A stretch of DNA of 64,000 nt, from NCBI GenBank assembly GCA_937980205.1, contig CALJKW010000064.1, positions 183,813-247,812 on the forward strand, read 5' to 3'. This stretch comes from an uncultured Myxococcales bacterium. GTDB lineage: Bacteria > Myxococcota > Myxococcia > Myxococcales > Myxococcaceae. A model generated the notes under the pieces. That model was not told the DNA's origin. It ran no database searches and saw nothing but the letters and a program-made list of their open reading frames with translations. The translations under genes and the position numbers were made by a program. This document shows positions 32,179 to 42,003 of this stretch, piece after piece. Position 1 is the stretch's first letter, and the number at the start of each line of letters is the position of its first letter.

Positions 32179-35001
32179 TCAGTTTCCCTTCGCCAACGCT
32201 TCTTCGATCAAGGTCGTCTGCTCGAACTGGTGCGTCTTCAAGAACCCGGTGGCCGGGCTCGCGCTCTCTGGACGCCCCACATACGTGAGTTTCGCCTTCG
32301 GAGCATGCTGCGCGAGCAGCGCCATCAGCGGCTCGAGCATGTAACGCCACGCGCCCGAGTTCTTCGGCTCTTCCTGCACCCAGTACACCTCGGTGAGCTT
32401 GGGGTACGCCTTGAGCGTCTCGACGAGCTCCTGGGTCGGCAGCGGGTAGAGCTGCTCGACGCGCGCGATGGCGACGCCCTCGCTCTTCCGGTTCGCGTGG
32501 AGGTCGAAGAAGACCTTGCCGCTGCAGAGCAACAGGCGCGTGACCTTCGCGCTGGGGGCTTCGGAGATGACGCGCTTGTACGTGCCGGTGGCGAGCGCCT
32601 CCCAGGGCGACGAGGCCTCGGGCAGGCGCAAGAGGCTCTTCGGCGTCATGACGACCAGCGGCTTGCGGATGAGCCGCACCGCCTGGCGCCGCAGCAGGTG
32701 GAAGATCTGCGCGGCCGTCGTCGGGTAGCAGACCTGGATGTTGTCTTCGGCGGCGAGCTCGAGGAACCGCTCGAGGCGCGCGGAGCTGTGCTCGGGGCCG
32801 GCGCCTTCGTAGCCGTGCGGCAAGAGCAGCGTCACCCCGGACAGGCGCTTCCACTTGTCCTCGGCCGCGGCGATGAACTGGTCGATCATCACCTGGCCGT
32901 TGTTGGCGAAGTCGCCGAACTGGGCCTCCCAGGCGACGAGCGCGTCGGGGTAGTCGAGCGAGTAGCCGAACTCGAAGCCCATGCACGCCATCTCGGAGAG
33001 CGGGCTGTTGATGACGTCGGCCTTGCCCGGCCCGAGCTCGCCGAGCGGGAACGCCGTCTTGCCCGTCAGCATGTCGTGGAGCACGGCGTGGCGGTGCGCG
33101 AACGTGCCGCGCTCGGTGTCCTGCCCGGTGACGCGCACGCGGTAGCCCTCGGTGACGAGCGTCGCGTACGCGAGCATCTCGGCGGTGCCCCAGTCGAGCT
33201 GCGCTTCGCCGGTGAGCATCTGGTGGCGGCGGTCGATGATCGCCTTCGCGACGTTCGGGTGCAGCTTGAAGCCGGGCGGCACCGTGGACAGCACCTTGAG
33301 CAGGGGCTCGAGCTTCGCGCGCGCGACGCCCGTCTCGACCTGCGGGACGTCGGCGTCCGTGCCGCCCTTGTACTTCGCCCACACGCCCTGCAGGTGGCTC
33401 GGGTCCTTTACCGAGGGCGCGCTCTTCGCGCGGTTGAAGGCGTCGACGAAGCCCTGCTGCACCTGCGCGAACATCGCGGCGGTCTCTTCGGCCGGCACGC
33501 GGCCCTTCTTCGCCAGCTCGTCGCCGTACGTGATGCGCACGCTCTTCTTGGCGCGGATGATCTCGTACATCTTCGGCTGCGTGAACTCGGGCACGTCGCC
33601 CTCGTTGTGGCCGTAGCGGCGGAAGCACACCAGGTCGATGACGACGTCGGTGTGGAAGCGCTGCCGGTATTCGGTCGCGATGCGCATCACGTGGACGCAC
33701 GCCTCGGGATCATCGCCGTTCACGTGGAACACGGGGATGTCGAGCATCTGCGCCATGCCCGTGCAGTAGAGCGAGCTGCGGCCCTGATCCGCCTCGGTGG
33801 TGTAGCCGACCTGGTTGTTCACCACGATGTGGATGGTGCCGCCGGTCTTGTAGCCGTCGAGCTCGGACAGGTTCAGGGTCTCGGCGACGAGGCCCTGGCC
33901 CGCGAACGCCGCGTCGCCGTGAATCACGACCGGGACGATGGCGTGACGGCCGGCGTCTCCGCCGACGCGGTCCTGCTTCGCGCGCGCGCGGCCCTCGACC
34001 ACCGGGTGCACCACGCCGAGGTGCGACGGGTTGAACGCCATCGACAGGTGCACCTTCTGCCCCGTGCGCGTCGTCCAGTCGCTCGAGTACCCCATGTGGT
34101 ACTTCACGTCGCCGCGGTTCAAGTACTGCTTCGGGTCCGTCGGGCCGGCGATCTCCGAGAAGATCTCCTCGGCCGGCTTGCCGCAGATGTTCGCGAGCAC
34201 GGCGAGGCGGCCGCGGTGGGCCATGCCGATCACGACCTCGCGCACGCCCAGCCCGCCGCCGGTCTCGAGCAGCTCTTCCATCATCGGCAAGAGCGACTTG
34301 CCGCCCTCGATCGAGAAGCGCTTCTGGCCCTGGAACTTGGTGTGAATCGTCTGCTCGAACGCCTCGGCCTTCGCCAGCGCGAGGAAGATGCGCTTCTGGT
34401 CCTCGACGGAGAACTCGGTGCGGTTCTCGGTGTGCTCCATGCGGCGCATGAGCCAGCGGCGCCGCTCGGAGTCGTACATGTGGATGTACTCGACCCCGAT
34501 GTGCTCGCAGTACGTCTTGCGCATGCGCTCGAGCAGGCGCTTGAGCGGCACGCGGGGCTCGTCGAACGCGTTCTGCGTCTCGACGGGCGCCTGCAGCTCG
34601 CCCTCGGAGAAGTGCGCCTTCGACACCATGCCGATGTCGGCGACGTGATCGAGCGGCGGCCGCGGCATGCCGAGCGGGTCGAGCTGCGCGAGCAGGTGAC
34701 CGCGCAGCCGGAACGAGAAGACCGCCTGGTCGACCTTGCCCTGCAGCGCGAAGGCCTCGGCCATCACGCCGGCGTTCGCGAGCGCGTTGCCGGTGGCGAT
34801 GGCGCCGCCGTTCCCGCTCCGCTTCGGGAAGGTCAGCCCTTCGGTGACGATCGGCCGCCCCGAGCGGCCGAAGGTCTTGAACAATTCCTGCCAGGTCCCA
34901 TCGACGGACTGGGGGTTCTCGAGGTAGCGCGCGTACTGCGCCTCCAGAAAATCGATGTTGGACCCGGTGAGATACGTGTCGGAGGCATTCGACATGGCCA
35001 T
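32179..35001 (-). CDS. sucA: 2-oxoglutarate dehydrogenase E1 component
   Basis: 940 residues from ATG 35001; ATG 34995 is an alternative. Usual E1o length. The N-terminal 'FLEAQYARYLENPQSVDGTWQELF' is the E1o-specific segment, followed by thiamine-diphosphate binding blocks ('VVIGMAHRGRLAVLANI', 'HGDAAFAGQGLVAETLNLS') and the pyrimidine-binding domain ('DWGTAEMLAYATLV', 'DTERGTFAHRHAVLHD', 'LLLPHGYEGAGPEHSSARLERFL'). It decarboxylates 2-oxoglutarate and succinylates E2. First gene of the sucA-sucB unit. Confidence 0.97.
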   Translation of the reverse strand: MAMSNASDTYLTGSNIDFLEAQYARYLENPQSVDGTWQELFKTFGRSGRPIVTEGLTFPKRSGNGGAIATGNALANAGVMAEAFALQGKVDQAVFSFRLRGHLLAQLDPLGMPRPPLDHVADIGMVSKAHFSEGELQAPVETQNAFDEPRVPLKRLLERMRKTYCEHIGVEYIHMYDSERRRWLMRRMEHTENRTEFSVEDQKRIFLALAKAEAFEQTIHTKFQGQKRFSIEGGKSLLPMMEELLETGGGLGVREVVIGMAHRGRLAVLANICGKPAEEIFSEIAGPTDPKQYLNRGDVKYHMGYSSDWTTRTGQKVHLSMAFNPSHLGVVHPVVEGRARAKQDRVGGDAGRHAIVPVVIHGDAAFAGQGLVAETLNLSELDGYKTGGTIHIVVNNQVGYTTEADQGRSSLYCTGMAQMLDIPVFHVNGDDPEACVHVMRIATEYRQRFHTDVVIDLVCFRRYGHNEGDVPEFTQPKMYEIIRAKKSVRITYGDELAKKGRVPAEETAAMFAQVQQGFVDAFNRAKSAPSVKDPSHLQGVWAKYKGGTDADVPQVETGVARAKLEPLLKVLSTVPPGFKLHPNVAKAIIDRRHQMLTGEAQLDWGTAEMLAYATLVTEGYRVRVTGQDTERGTFAHRHAVLHDMLTGKTAFPLGELGPGKADVINSPLSEMACMGFEFGYSLDYPDALVAWEAQFGDFANNGQVMIDQFIAAAEDKWKRLSGVTLLLPHGYEGAGPEHSSARLERFLELAAEDNIQVCYPTTAAQIFHLLRRQAVRLIRKPLVVMTPKSLLRLPEASSPWEALATGTYKRVISEAPSAKVTRLLLCSGKVFFDLHANRKSEGVAIARVEQLYPLPTQELVETLKAYPKLTEVYWVQEEPKNSGAWRYMLEPLMALLAQHAPKAKLTYVGRPESASPATGFLKTHQFEQTTLIEEALAKGN

Positions 35002-35038
35002 CGCTTTCTAATACCAAGCGCTACCGACCCGAAACGAC

Positions 35039-35734
35039 ATGCGCGCGTTTTTCCTCCCTCTAATGGTCGCTGTAGCGCCGCTTACGGCGAACGCCCTCGA
35101 AGTGCCCAGGTTCAAGAGCGGCGGGTTCAACATCGGGCTGCAGCTGTTGGGCACGGCGCCGGAGCACTTCGACGGCCAGAACCTCGACGCGCACGTGAGC
35201 CCGCTGATCAGCGGCGCGTTCCAGTCGAGCTTCCAGAGCGCCCCGTACGCGGTGGGGCTGCGGCTGTCCTACAACATCCTGGGCTTCGTGAGCCTGGGGG
35301 CCGACGTCACGGCGACCGGCTGGAGCATCTTCGACAGCCGCCGCGGCGGCGCGGGCTTCGCGGTGGGCATGCTCGCCATCCACCCGCTGCAGTTCGTCTT
35401 CATCAACAAGGAAGAGCGGCCCTTCGGCCTCGACTTCAGCACGCACGTCGGCGTCGGCTACGGGATCATCGGGGTCTCCGACCCGGTCGCCCTCGGCATG
35501 GACGGTCTGGTCGTGCAATGGGGCCTGACCGTCGATTACTTCTTCACGAAGTACTTCGGGGTCGAGTTCTTCGCCAAATGCAACTTCCTGGAGATGAACA
35601 AGTTCTACTTCGACTGGGACAGCGCCCACCGCAACCCGCCCGGCCCCGGCTCGTCGGCGAACATCGACCCGCGCCGCCCCGGAGGCACGTGGTGGCACAC
35701 CGGCCTCGCCATCGTCCTGCGCATCGGGGACTGA
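35039..35734 (+). CDS. Exported beta-rich (outer-membrane-like) protein
   Basis: 231 residues. Clear signal peptide (MRAFFLPLMVAVAPLTANA). The mature part alternates short amphipathic strands with Gly/aromatic content ('AVGLRLSYNILGFVSLGADVTATG', 'GLDFSTHVGVGYGIIGVSD', 'QWGLTVDYFFTKYFGVEFFAK'), ending 'GLAIVLRIGD', compatible with a small outer-membrane barrel of about 8-10 strands. No enzyme motif. It diverges from sucA and overlaps the start of the rlpA-like gene. Confidence 0.75.
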   Translation: MRAFFLPLMVAVAPLTANALEVPRFKSGGFNIGLQLLGTAPEHFDGQNLDAHVSPLISGAFQSSFQSAPYAVGLRLSYNILGFVSLGADVTATGWSIFDSRRGGAGFAVGMLAIHPLQFVFINKEERPFGLDFSTHVGVGYGIIGVSDPVALGMDGLVVQWGLTVDYFFTKYFGVEFFAKCNFLEMNKFYFDWDSAHRNPPGPGSSANIDPRRPGGTWWHTGLAIVLRIGD

Positions 35735-36087
35735 TCCTCCTCCTCCTGGCGCTGGCGTGCGCGCCGAAGGCCGTGCCCAGGCCTGCGCCGAAGGCCGAGC
35801 TGCAGAGCGGCCTCGCCTCGTTCTACGGCGAGGGCTTCGACGGCAAGCTGACCGCGAACGGTGAGCGCTTCGACCGCCGCGCGTTCACCGCGGCGCACAA
35901 GACGCTGCCGTTCAACACCTGCGTGCGCGTCACCGCCGTCGACACCGGCAAGACCGTCGAGGTGCGGATCAACGACCGCGGCCCCTTCGTCGCCGGCCGG
36001 GTCATCGACCTGTCCGAGGGCGCGGCGCGCGAGCTCGGCATCACGCAGAAGGGCGTCGCGCCGGTTCGGTTGCAGCGCTGCGACTGA
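35692..36087 (+). CDS. rlpA: RlpA-like double-psi beta-barrel lipoprotein
   Basis: 131 residues from GTG 35692, with GGAGG six bases upstream; a CTG at 35731 (CTGA overlap) is the alternative. An Arg/His-rich N-terminus leads to LILLLLALAC with a lipobox Cys. The domain is typical RlpA: 'GLASFYGEGFDGKLTANGERFD', 'AFTAAHKTLPFNTCVRVT', 'EVRINDRGPFVAGRVIDLSEGAARELG'. RlpA proteins are septal peptidoglycan lytic transglycosylases acting on denuded glycans. There is no SPOR domain, so it is a minimal form. Confidence 0.88.
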   Translation: MAHRPRHRPAHRGLILLLLALACAPKAVPRPAPKAELQSGLASFYGEGFDGKLTANGERFDRRAFTAAHKTLPFNTCVRVTAVDTGKTVEVRINDRGPFVAGRVIDLSEGAARELGITQKGVAPVRLQRCD

Positions 36088-36123
36088 AGCTCCGGGCGTG
36101 AGCCGCGAGCCCGGCTGTCGTCC

Positions 36124-36678
36124 TCAGTTCAGCCGGCGCTTGAGGTCGGCGACGAAGCTGACCGGCGAGAGGAACTTCGCGGTCACGTCGCCGAAGCGCA
36201 GCGTGGCGCCGTCGCGCATGTTGTGCGCGGTCGAGGCCGTCACCTTGTGACCGTCGACGTACGTGCCGTTCTTCGAGCCGAGGTCTCCGACGAGCCAGCG
36301 GCCCTCGGCCTCGTTGCGGAAGAAGCCGTGGGCCTTCGAGATCGCGGCGAACGGCAGCACGACGTCGCAGACGGTCGAGCGGCCGAACGTGACGTCGGCC
36401 GAGCCGGGGTGCCGCTTGGCGACCGGCAGCACGAGCGTCGGCATCATCGTCACCGAGATGGGGTCGCTCGCGTCGGCCGTCGTGCGCACCGCGGTGGTCT
36501 CGGCCCACTCTTCCGCAGGCGCGACCACGAGCAGCACCGGCTGCGTGAAGCGGCGCTCGAGGCGGTCCCGCTCGGCCCTGGCGGACGCGACCATCTCCTC
36601 GAGCGTGTAGAGGAACCCGGCGGGGGAGTCGATGGGCATGAGGTGAAGGAGCGGCTTGCGGCAGGGGCATTCTCCCAT
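36124..36678 (-). CDS. FHA-domain protein
   Basis: 184 residues. The N-terminal ~85 residues hold a helical segment ('LYTLEEMVASARAERDRLERRF'). The C-terminal FHA domain has 'VTFGRSTVCDVVLPFAAISKAHGFF', 'WLVGDLGSKNGTYVDGHKV' and 'LRFGDVTAKFLS' (Ser/His/Asn positions for phosphothreonine binding present). A soluble reader for Ser/Thr kinase signals. It diverges from fabI; no kinase gene is directly adjacent. Confidence 0.87.
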   Translation of the reverse strand: MGECPCRKPLLHLMPIDSPAGFLYTLEEMVASARAERDRLERRFTQPVLLVVAPAEEWAETTAVRTTADASDPISVTMMPTLVLPVAKRHPGSADVTFGRSTVCDVVLPFAAISKAHGFFRNEAEGRWLVGDLGSKNGTYVDGHKVTASTAHNMRDGATLRFGDVTAKFLSPVSFVADLKRRLN

Positions 36679-36713
36679 GGAATCGACCGCCGAGGTGGGC
36701 TAACCGCGTTGGC

Positions 36714-37532
36714 ATGCTGCTCGACAAGAAGAAGCTCCTCATCACGGGCGTGCTGACACCCCAGTCCATCGCGTTCTCCGTCGCGGAGCAGGCGCAGAAG
36801 GCGGGCGCCGAGGTGCTGCTCACCAGTTTCGGTAGGCCGATGTCGCTCACTCAGCGCACGGCGAAGAAGCTGCAACCCGTGCCCGACGTGCTCGAGCTCG
36901 ACGTCACGAATCCCGCGCACTTCACCGCGCTGCACGACGAGCTGAAGAAGCGGTGGGGCCGCGTCGACGGAGTGCTCCACGCCATCGCCTTCGCCCCCGA
37001 AGACGCGCTCGGCGGCCGCTTCCTCACCACGCCGTGGGACAGCGCGATGCAGGCCTTCCGGATCTCGGCGTTCTCGCTCAAAGAGCTGGCGGCGGCGGTC
37101 GCTCCGCTGATGACGGACGGCGGCAGCATCGTGACGCTCGACTTCGACAACTCGACCACCGCGTGGCCCCTCTACGACTGGATGGGCGTGTGCAAGTCGG
37201 CGCTCGAGTCCTGCGTGCGGTACCTCGCGAGAGATCTCGGGCCGAAGAAGATCCGCGTGAACGCGCTCGCCGCGGGGCCCATCGCCACCATCGCGGCGAA
37301 GGGCATTCCGGGCTTCAAGCACCTCGAGAACAAGTGGGGCCGCCAGGCGCCGCTCGGCTGGAACGCGAAGGACGAGGCGTGCATCGACGGCGTCGCGAAG
37401 ACCGCGTGCGCGATGTTGTCCGACTGGATGCCGTTCACCACGGGTGAGCTCATCCGCGTCGACGGCGGCTACCACGCGATCGGCGCCGAGCCGGTCGCCG
37501 AAGAACCTGCCGCGCCGGCCACGCAGAGCTGA
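36714..37532 (+). CDS. fabI: Enoyl-[acyl-carrier-protein] reductase, InhA-like
   Basis: 272 residues. NAD-binding N-terminus 'LLITGVLTPQSIAFSVAEQAQKAGAEVLLTSF', catalytic Tyr and Lys in YDWMGVCKSALES (Y-x6-K), 'AAGPIATIAAKGIPGF' substrate loop and 'GWNAKDEACIDGVAKTACAMLSDWMPFTTGELIRVDGG'. The Tyr-Asx-Trp-Met context, 'LELDV' and 'RAP.GWN.KD' are closer to mycobacterial InhA than to E. coli FabI (Y-x-x-M-G-x-A-K). It reduces trans-2-enoyl-ACP in fatty-acid elongation. Confidence 0.92.
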   Translation: MLLDKKKLLITGVLTPQSIAFSVAEQAQKAGAEVLLTSFGRPMSLTQRTAKKLQPVPDVLELDVTNPAHFTALHDELKKRWGRVDGVLHAIAFAPEDALGGRFLTTPWDSAMQAFRISAFSLKELAAAVAPLMTDGGSIVTLDFDNSTTAWPLYDWMGVCKSALESCVRYLARDLGPKKIRVNALAAGPIATIAAKGIPGFKHLENKWGRQAPLGWNAKDEACIDGVAKTACAMLSDWMPFTTGELIRVDGGYHAIGAEPVAEEPAAPATQS

Positions 37533-37536
37533 GGCG

Positions 37537-39306
37537 CTACTGGCAGATGCCGGTCTGCGAGCCGCCGCCGCGGTTGTTGCAGTTCCTCCCGCCGCCGGGC
37601 ACGTCATCGCAGTCGGAGTCGATCGCGCAGATGGGAGAACCGGCGTCGACGCAGCTGCCGAGCTGACACAACATTCCGGGCGGGCACTGGCCCGACTGCG
37701 TGCACGGCCCTTCGACGCGCGGCGCGAGCGGATCCATCACGCAGTAGTACCGTTGCGAGCAGCTGCGGCTGAGCCCCGAGCAGTTGCACGTCGTGCACGT
37801 GCAGGACGCCGCCGTGCAGCCCGGCTGGCAGACCTCGGTGTCGGTGAGGTTGCCGTTCTCCGCGTCGATCACCTGGAAGTTCGCGCCGTGGAGAAAGCTG
37901 CCGCACGCAGCGAACGGCGCCGCCGTCTGGCTCGCCGAGTTGCTGCTGCTGCTGCCCAGCGCCGAGACTGCGCGGCCGAACCCGGCGTCCGTCTCGAGGC
38001 GGCACTGCGCGATGCCGGCCAGCTGCGTGCCCGCGTCGAACGGCCCCTTGAAGCAGCGCATGTTGTTCGGGTTCTCCAGGTACCCGGAGAGGAACCAACC
38101 CGGCGGGCAGCAGTGCCCGTCGACGTTCGAGCCGGCGTCGACGCACGGGCAGGTGCCGTTCCAGCAGCTCTGACCGCCGGGGCAGGCGCGCCCGCAGCTG
38201 CCGCAGTTCTGCCGGTCGGTGAGCGCGTCGACGCAGCCGCCGTCGCAGTCGGTCAAGCCCGCGGTGCACGCGCAGGCGCCGGCGTCGGTCGACGTACACG
38301 CCCGCCCGACGGCGCACGCCGTACCGCAGTCGACGAGCCCTCCGCACCCGTCGGGGTGCGTGCCGCACAGGTTCGGCGGGCACGTCCGCAGCGGCGTGCA
38401 GCCGCACTGGTTGGGCACGCCGCCGCCCATGCAGGTCTCGGGCAGCGTGCAGCTGCCGCAGTCGAGCATCCCCGTGCCGCAGCCGTTCGGCCACGCGCCG
38501 CACCGCTTGCCCGGCGGGCAGGTCGTCGCCGGCACGCAGGGGCACCGGTTGTCGGTGCCGCACGCGGCGCCCTGCGGGCAGGCGCCACACGAGATGACGC
38601 CGCCACAGCCGTCGGAGCTGCTGCCGCACTCCATTCCGGCGTCGCAGCTCGTGCGCGGCGTGCAGTTGCCGGGGCCGCAGGTGTTGGGGCCGCCGCCTCC
38701 GCCGCAGTTGAGGCCGGCGTCGCAGCGGCCGCAGTCGATGGTGCGGCCGCAGCCGTCGAGCGCGAGGCCGCAGGTCGCCTGGAGCTCGGCGCACGTCTTC
38801 GGGACGCACGCGGTGCCGCGGCAGACGCCGGACTCGCACGACTCGGAAGCCGGGCACCCGCCGCAGTCGCGCTTGCCTCCGCAGCCGTCGTCGCGCAGGC
38901 CGCAGACCCTGGGGCTCGAGGCGCTCGGGCACTCGGAGGGCGTGCACCCGCAGCCCGCCCCGCCCGGAGGACACAGCCGCACGAGCTCTGCCTTCACGCG
39001 CTGCGCCTGGCTGGCGGGCTTGAGCTCCGCGGTGACGCGCACGACCGCCTCGACGCGCGCGCCCGAGAGGCCCTGCACGGTGAGGTCGACCTTGCCGCGG
39101 GTGAGGCCTTTCGAGACGACCGCGACCGACTGCGGCAGCGCTTTGTCGCCGAGCAGGAAGGTCTGCTCGACCAGCGTCGAGCCCTGCACCGCCTCGACGC
39201 GGATGCGATCGAGCGGCGGCACGTCTGCCGCGGCGGAGACGTCGACGGTGACGCCGACCTCTCCGCAGGCGGTCGCGAACAGCACGGCGAGCAGGGCGCG
39301 TCTCAC
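37537..39306 (-). CDS. Cysteine-rich repeat lipoprotein
   Basis: 589 residues from GTG 39306 (GTGA overlap with the upstream gene). Lipobox FATAC near residue 14. A beta-rich N-terminal domain to about 105, then five Cys-rich repeats of about 45-50 residues with the pattern 'CG...DGCGG..DCG.C....C' (for example RVCGLRDDGCGGKRDCGGC and LCGTHPDGCGGLVDCGTAC), then a different Cys-rich region with 'CQPGCTAASCTCTTCNCSG' and 'CTQSGQCPPGMLCQLGSC', ending in a Gly/Asn-rich tail. Probably surface-exposed and disulphide-stabilised. Such DGCGG repeats occur in myxobacterial secretomes; function unknown. Confidence 0.8.
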   Translation of the reverse strand: MRRALLAVLFATACGEVGVTVDVSAAADVPPLDRIRVEAVQGSTLVEQTFLLGDKALPQSVAVVSKGLTRGKVDLTVQGLSGARVEAVVRVTAELKPASQAQRVKAELVRLCPPGGAGCGCTPSECPSASSPRVCGLRDDGCGGKRDCGGCPASESCESGVCRGTACVPKTCAELQATCGLALDGCGRTIDCGRCDAGLNCGGGGGPNTCGPGNCTPRTSCDAGMECGSSSDGCGGVISCGACPQGAACGTDNRCPCVPATTCPPGKRCGAWPNGCGTGMLDCGSCTLPETCMGGGVPNQCGCTPLRTCPPNLCGTHPDGCGGLVDCGTACAVGRACTSTDAGACACTAGLTDCDGGCVDALTDRQNCGSCGRACPGGQSCWNGTCPCVDAGSNVDGHCCPPGWFLSGYLENPNNMRCFKGPFDAGTQLAGIAQCRLETDAGFGRAVSALGSSSSNSASQTAAPFAACGSFLHGANFQVIDAENGNLTDTEVCQPGCTAASCTCTTCNCSGLSRSCSQRYYCVMDPLAPRVEGPCTQSGQCPPGMLCQLGSCVDAGSPICAIDSDCDDVPGGGRNCNNRGGGSQTGICQ

Positions 39307-40079
39307 GGGAGCTCGATCCTCCCGAGCGAGCCGTCGATCTTCGCTCCGCTGGCGACCGCGATGCCGGTGATGACGGCGGCGGCGACGACGACGACGCCCG
39401 CGGCGGCGCCGACGGCCACCCACTTCATCTTCGAGTCCTCGCGCGGCGCCATGCGCTCGTGCACCGGCACCGGCAGCTCGCTGATCATCACCTTGAGCGT
39501 GCGGAAGACGACGGCGTCTCCGGACTCGACGATGGCGCTCGCGGAGAGCGCGCCCTCGGGGACGAGCGCGTGCCAGGTGCCGTCGGGGTGGCGCTTGGCG
39601 GGCATCTCCATCGCGTCGAAGGCGACGTTGACGCGGCGCACGCGCGCGTGCGGGTCGAACGGCTGCACGACGACGTAGCCGGCGATCGAGTGGGTGAGGC
39701 GCGCGAACACCAGCTGCCCGGTCGCGGCGCGCTTGCGGCCCTCGGCGTAGAGCTCGTGGAACTTGGGGCTCTCGAGCGGGTCGAGCGCGTAGGTGGGCAG
39801 CACCGTCCAGCACAGCGCCCAGGCCTCGATGGAGCCCTGCGTGTCGCCGACGGCGGCCTTGGCCTGCGCGCGCCAGCGGAAGGCTTCGGCGAGCTCGACC
39901 TCGGACCCGTCGGTGCAGATCTCGACGTCGGCGAGCGCGGCGGCGGCGCCAGCGAAGTCTCCCTTGCCGTACCGCTCCTTCGCGGCGGAGGCGGCAGCGG
40001 ACGGGCAGGACGTCTGCACGCCGAAGCCGAGCGTCACCGAGACGAGCCAGATCAAGGGCATGCGAGCGCTGCAGAGCAT
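39303..40079 (-). CDS. Exported TPR-like protein with C-terminal membrane anchor
   Basis: 258 residues from ATG 40079 (ATG 40061 possible). N-terminal signal peptide, then a helical TPR-like unit ('AAKERYGKGDFAGAAAALADVEIC', 'AEAFRWRAQAKAAVGDTQGSIEAWALCW'), a beta-rich domain (about 120-205) and a transmembrane helix near 222-245 ('WVAVGAAAGVVVVAAAVITGIAVA'). Co-transcribed with the Cys-rich lipoprotein, perhaps as a surface complex. Confidence 0.7.
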   Translation of the reverse strand: MLCSARMPLIWLVSVTLGFGVQTSCPSAAASAAKERYGKGDFAGAAAALADVEICTDGSEVELAEAFRWRAQAKAAVGDTQGSIEAWALCWTVLPTYALDPLESPKFHELYAEGRKRAATGQLVFARLTHSIAGYVVVQPFDPHARVRRVNVAFDAMEMPAKRHPDGTWHALVPEGALSASAIVESGDAVVFRTLKVMISELPVPVHERMAPREDSKMKWVAVGAAAGVVVVAAAVITGIAVASGAKIDGSLGRIELP

Positions 40080-40129
40080 ACTGCGCGCTATGGGAAAGGA
40101 TTAGACTCCCTCGCGCCCCAGACGCCCAC

Positions 40130-41992
<1,863 letters not shown>

Positions 41993-42003
41993 CCCCTTTT
42001 CCC

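Noticed and set aside
31060..36087. Very long plus-strand ORF (1675 codons) across sucA-sucB
   Set aside because: It is antisense to strongly matching E1/E2 genes and reads as low-complexity Arg/Leu/Val/Asp sequence typical of the opposite frame in GC-rich DNA. Only its last ~130 codons (RlpA) are real.
37444..39678. Plus-strand ORF of 744 codons over the Cys-rich lipoprotein
   Set aside because: Antisense shadow, Ala/Val/Arg low complexity; the opposite strand has a signal peptide and clear repeats.
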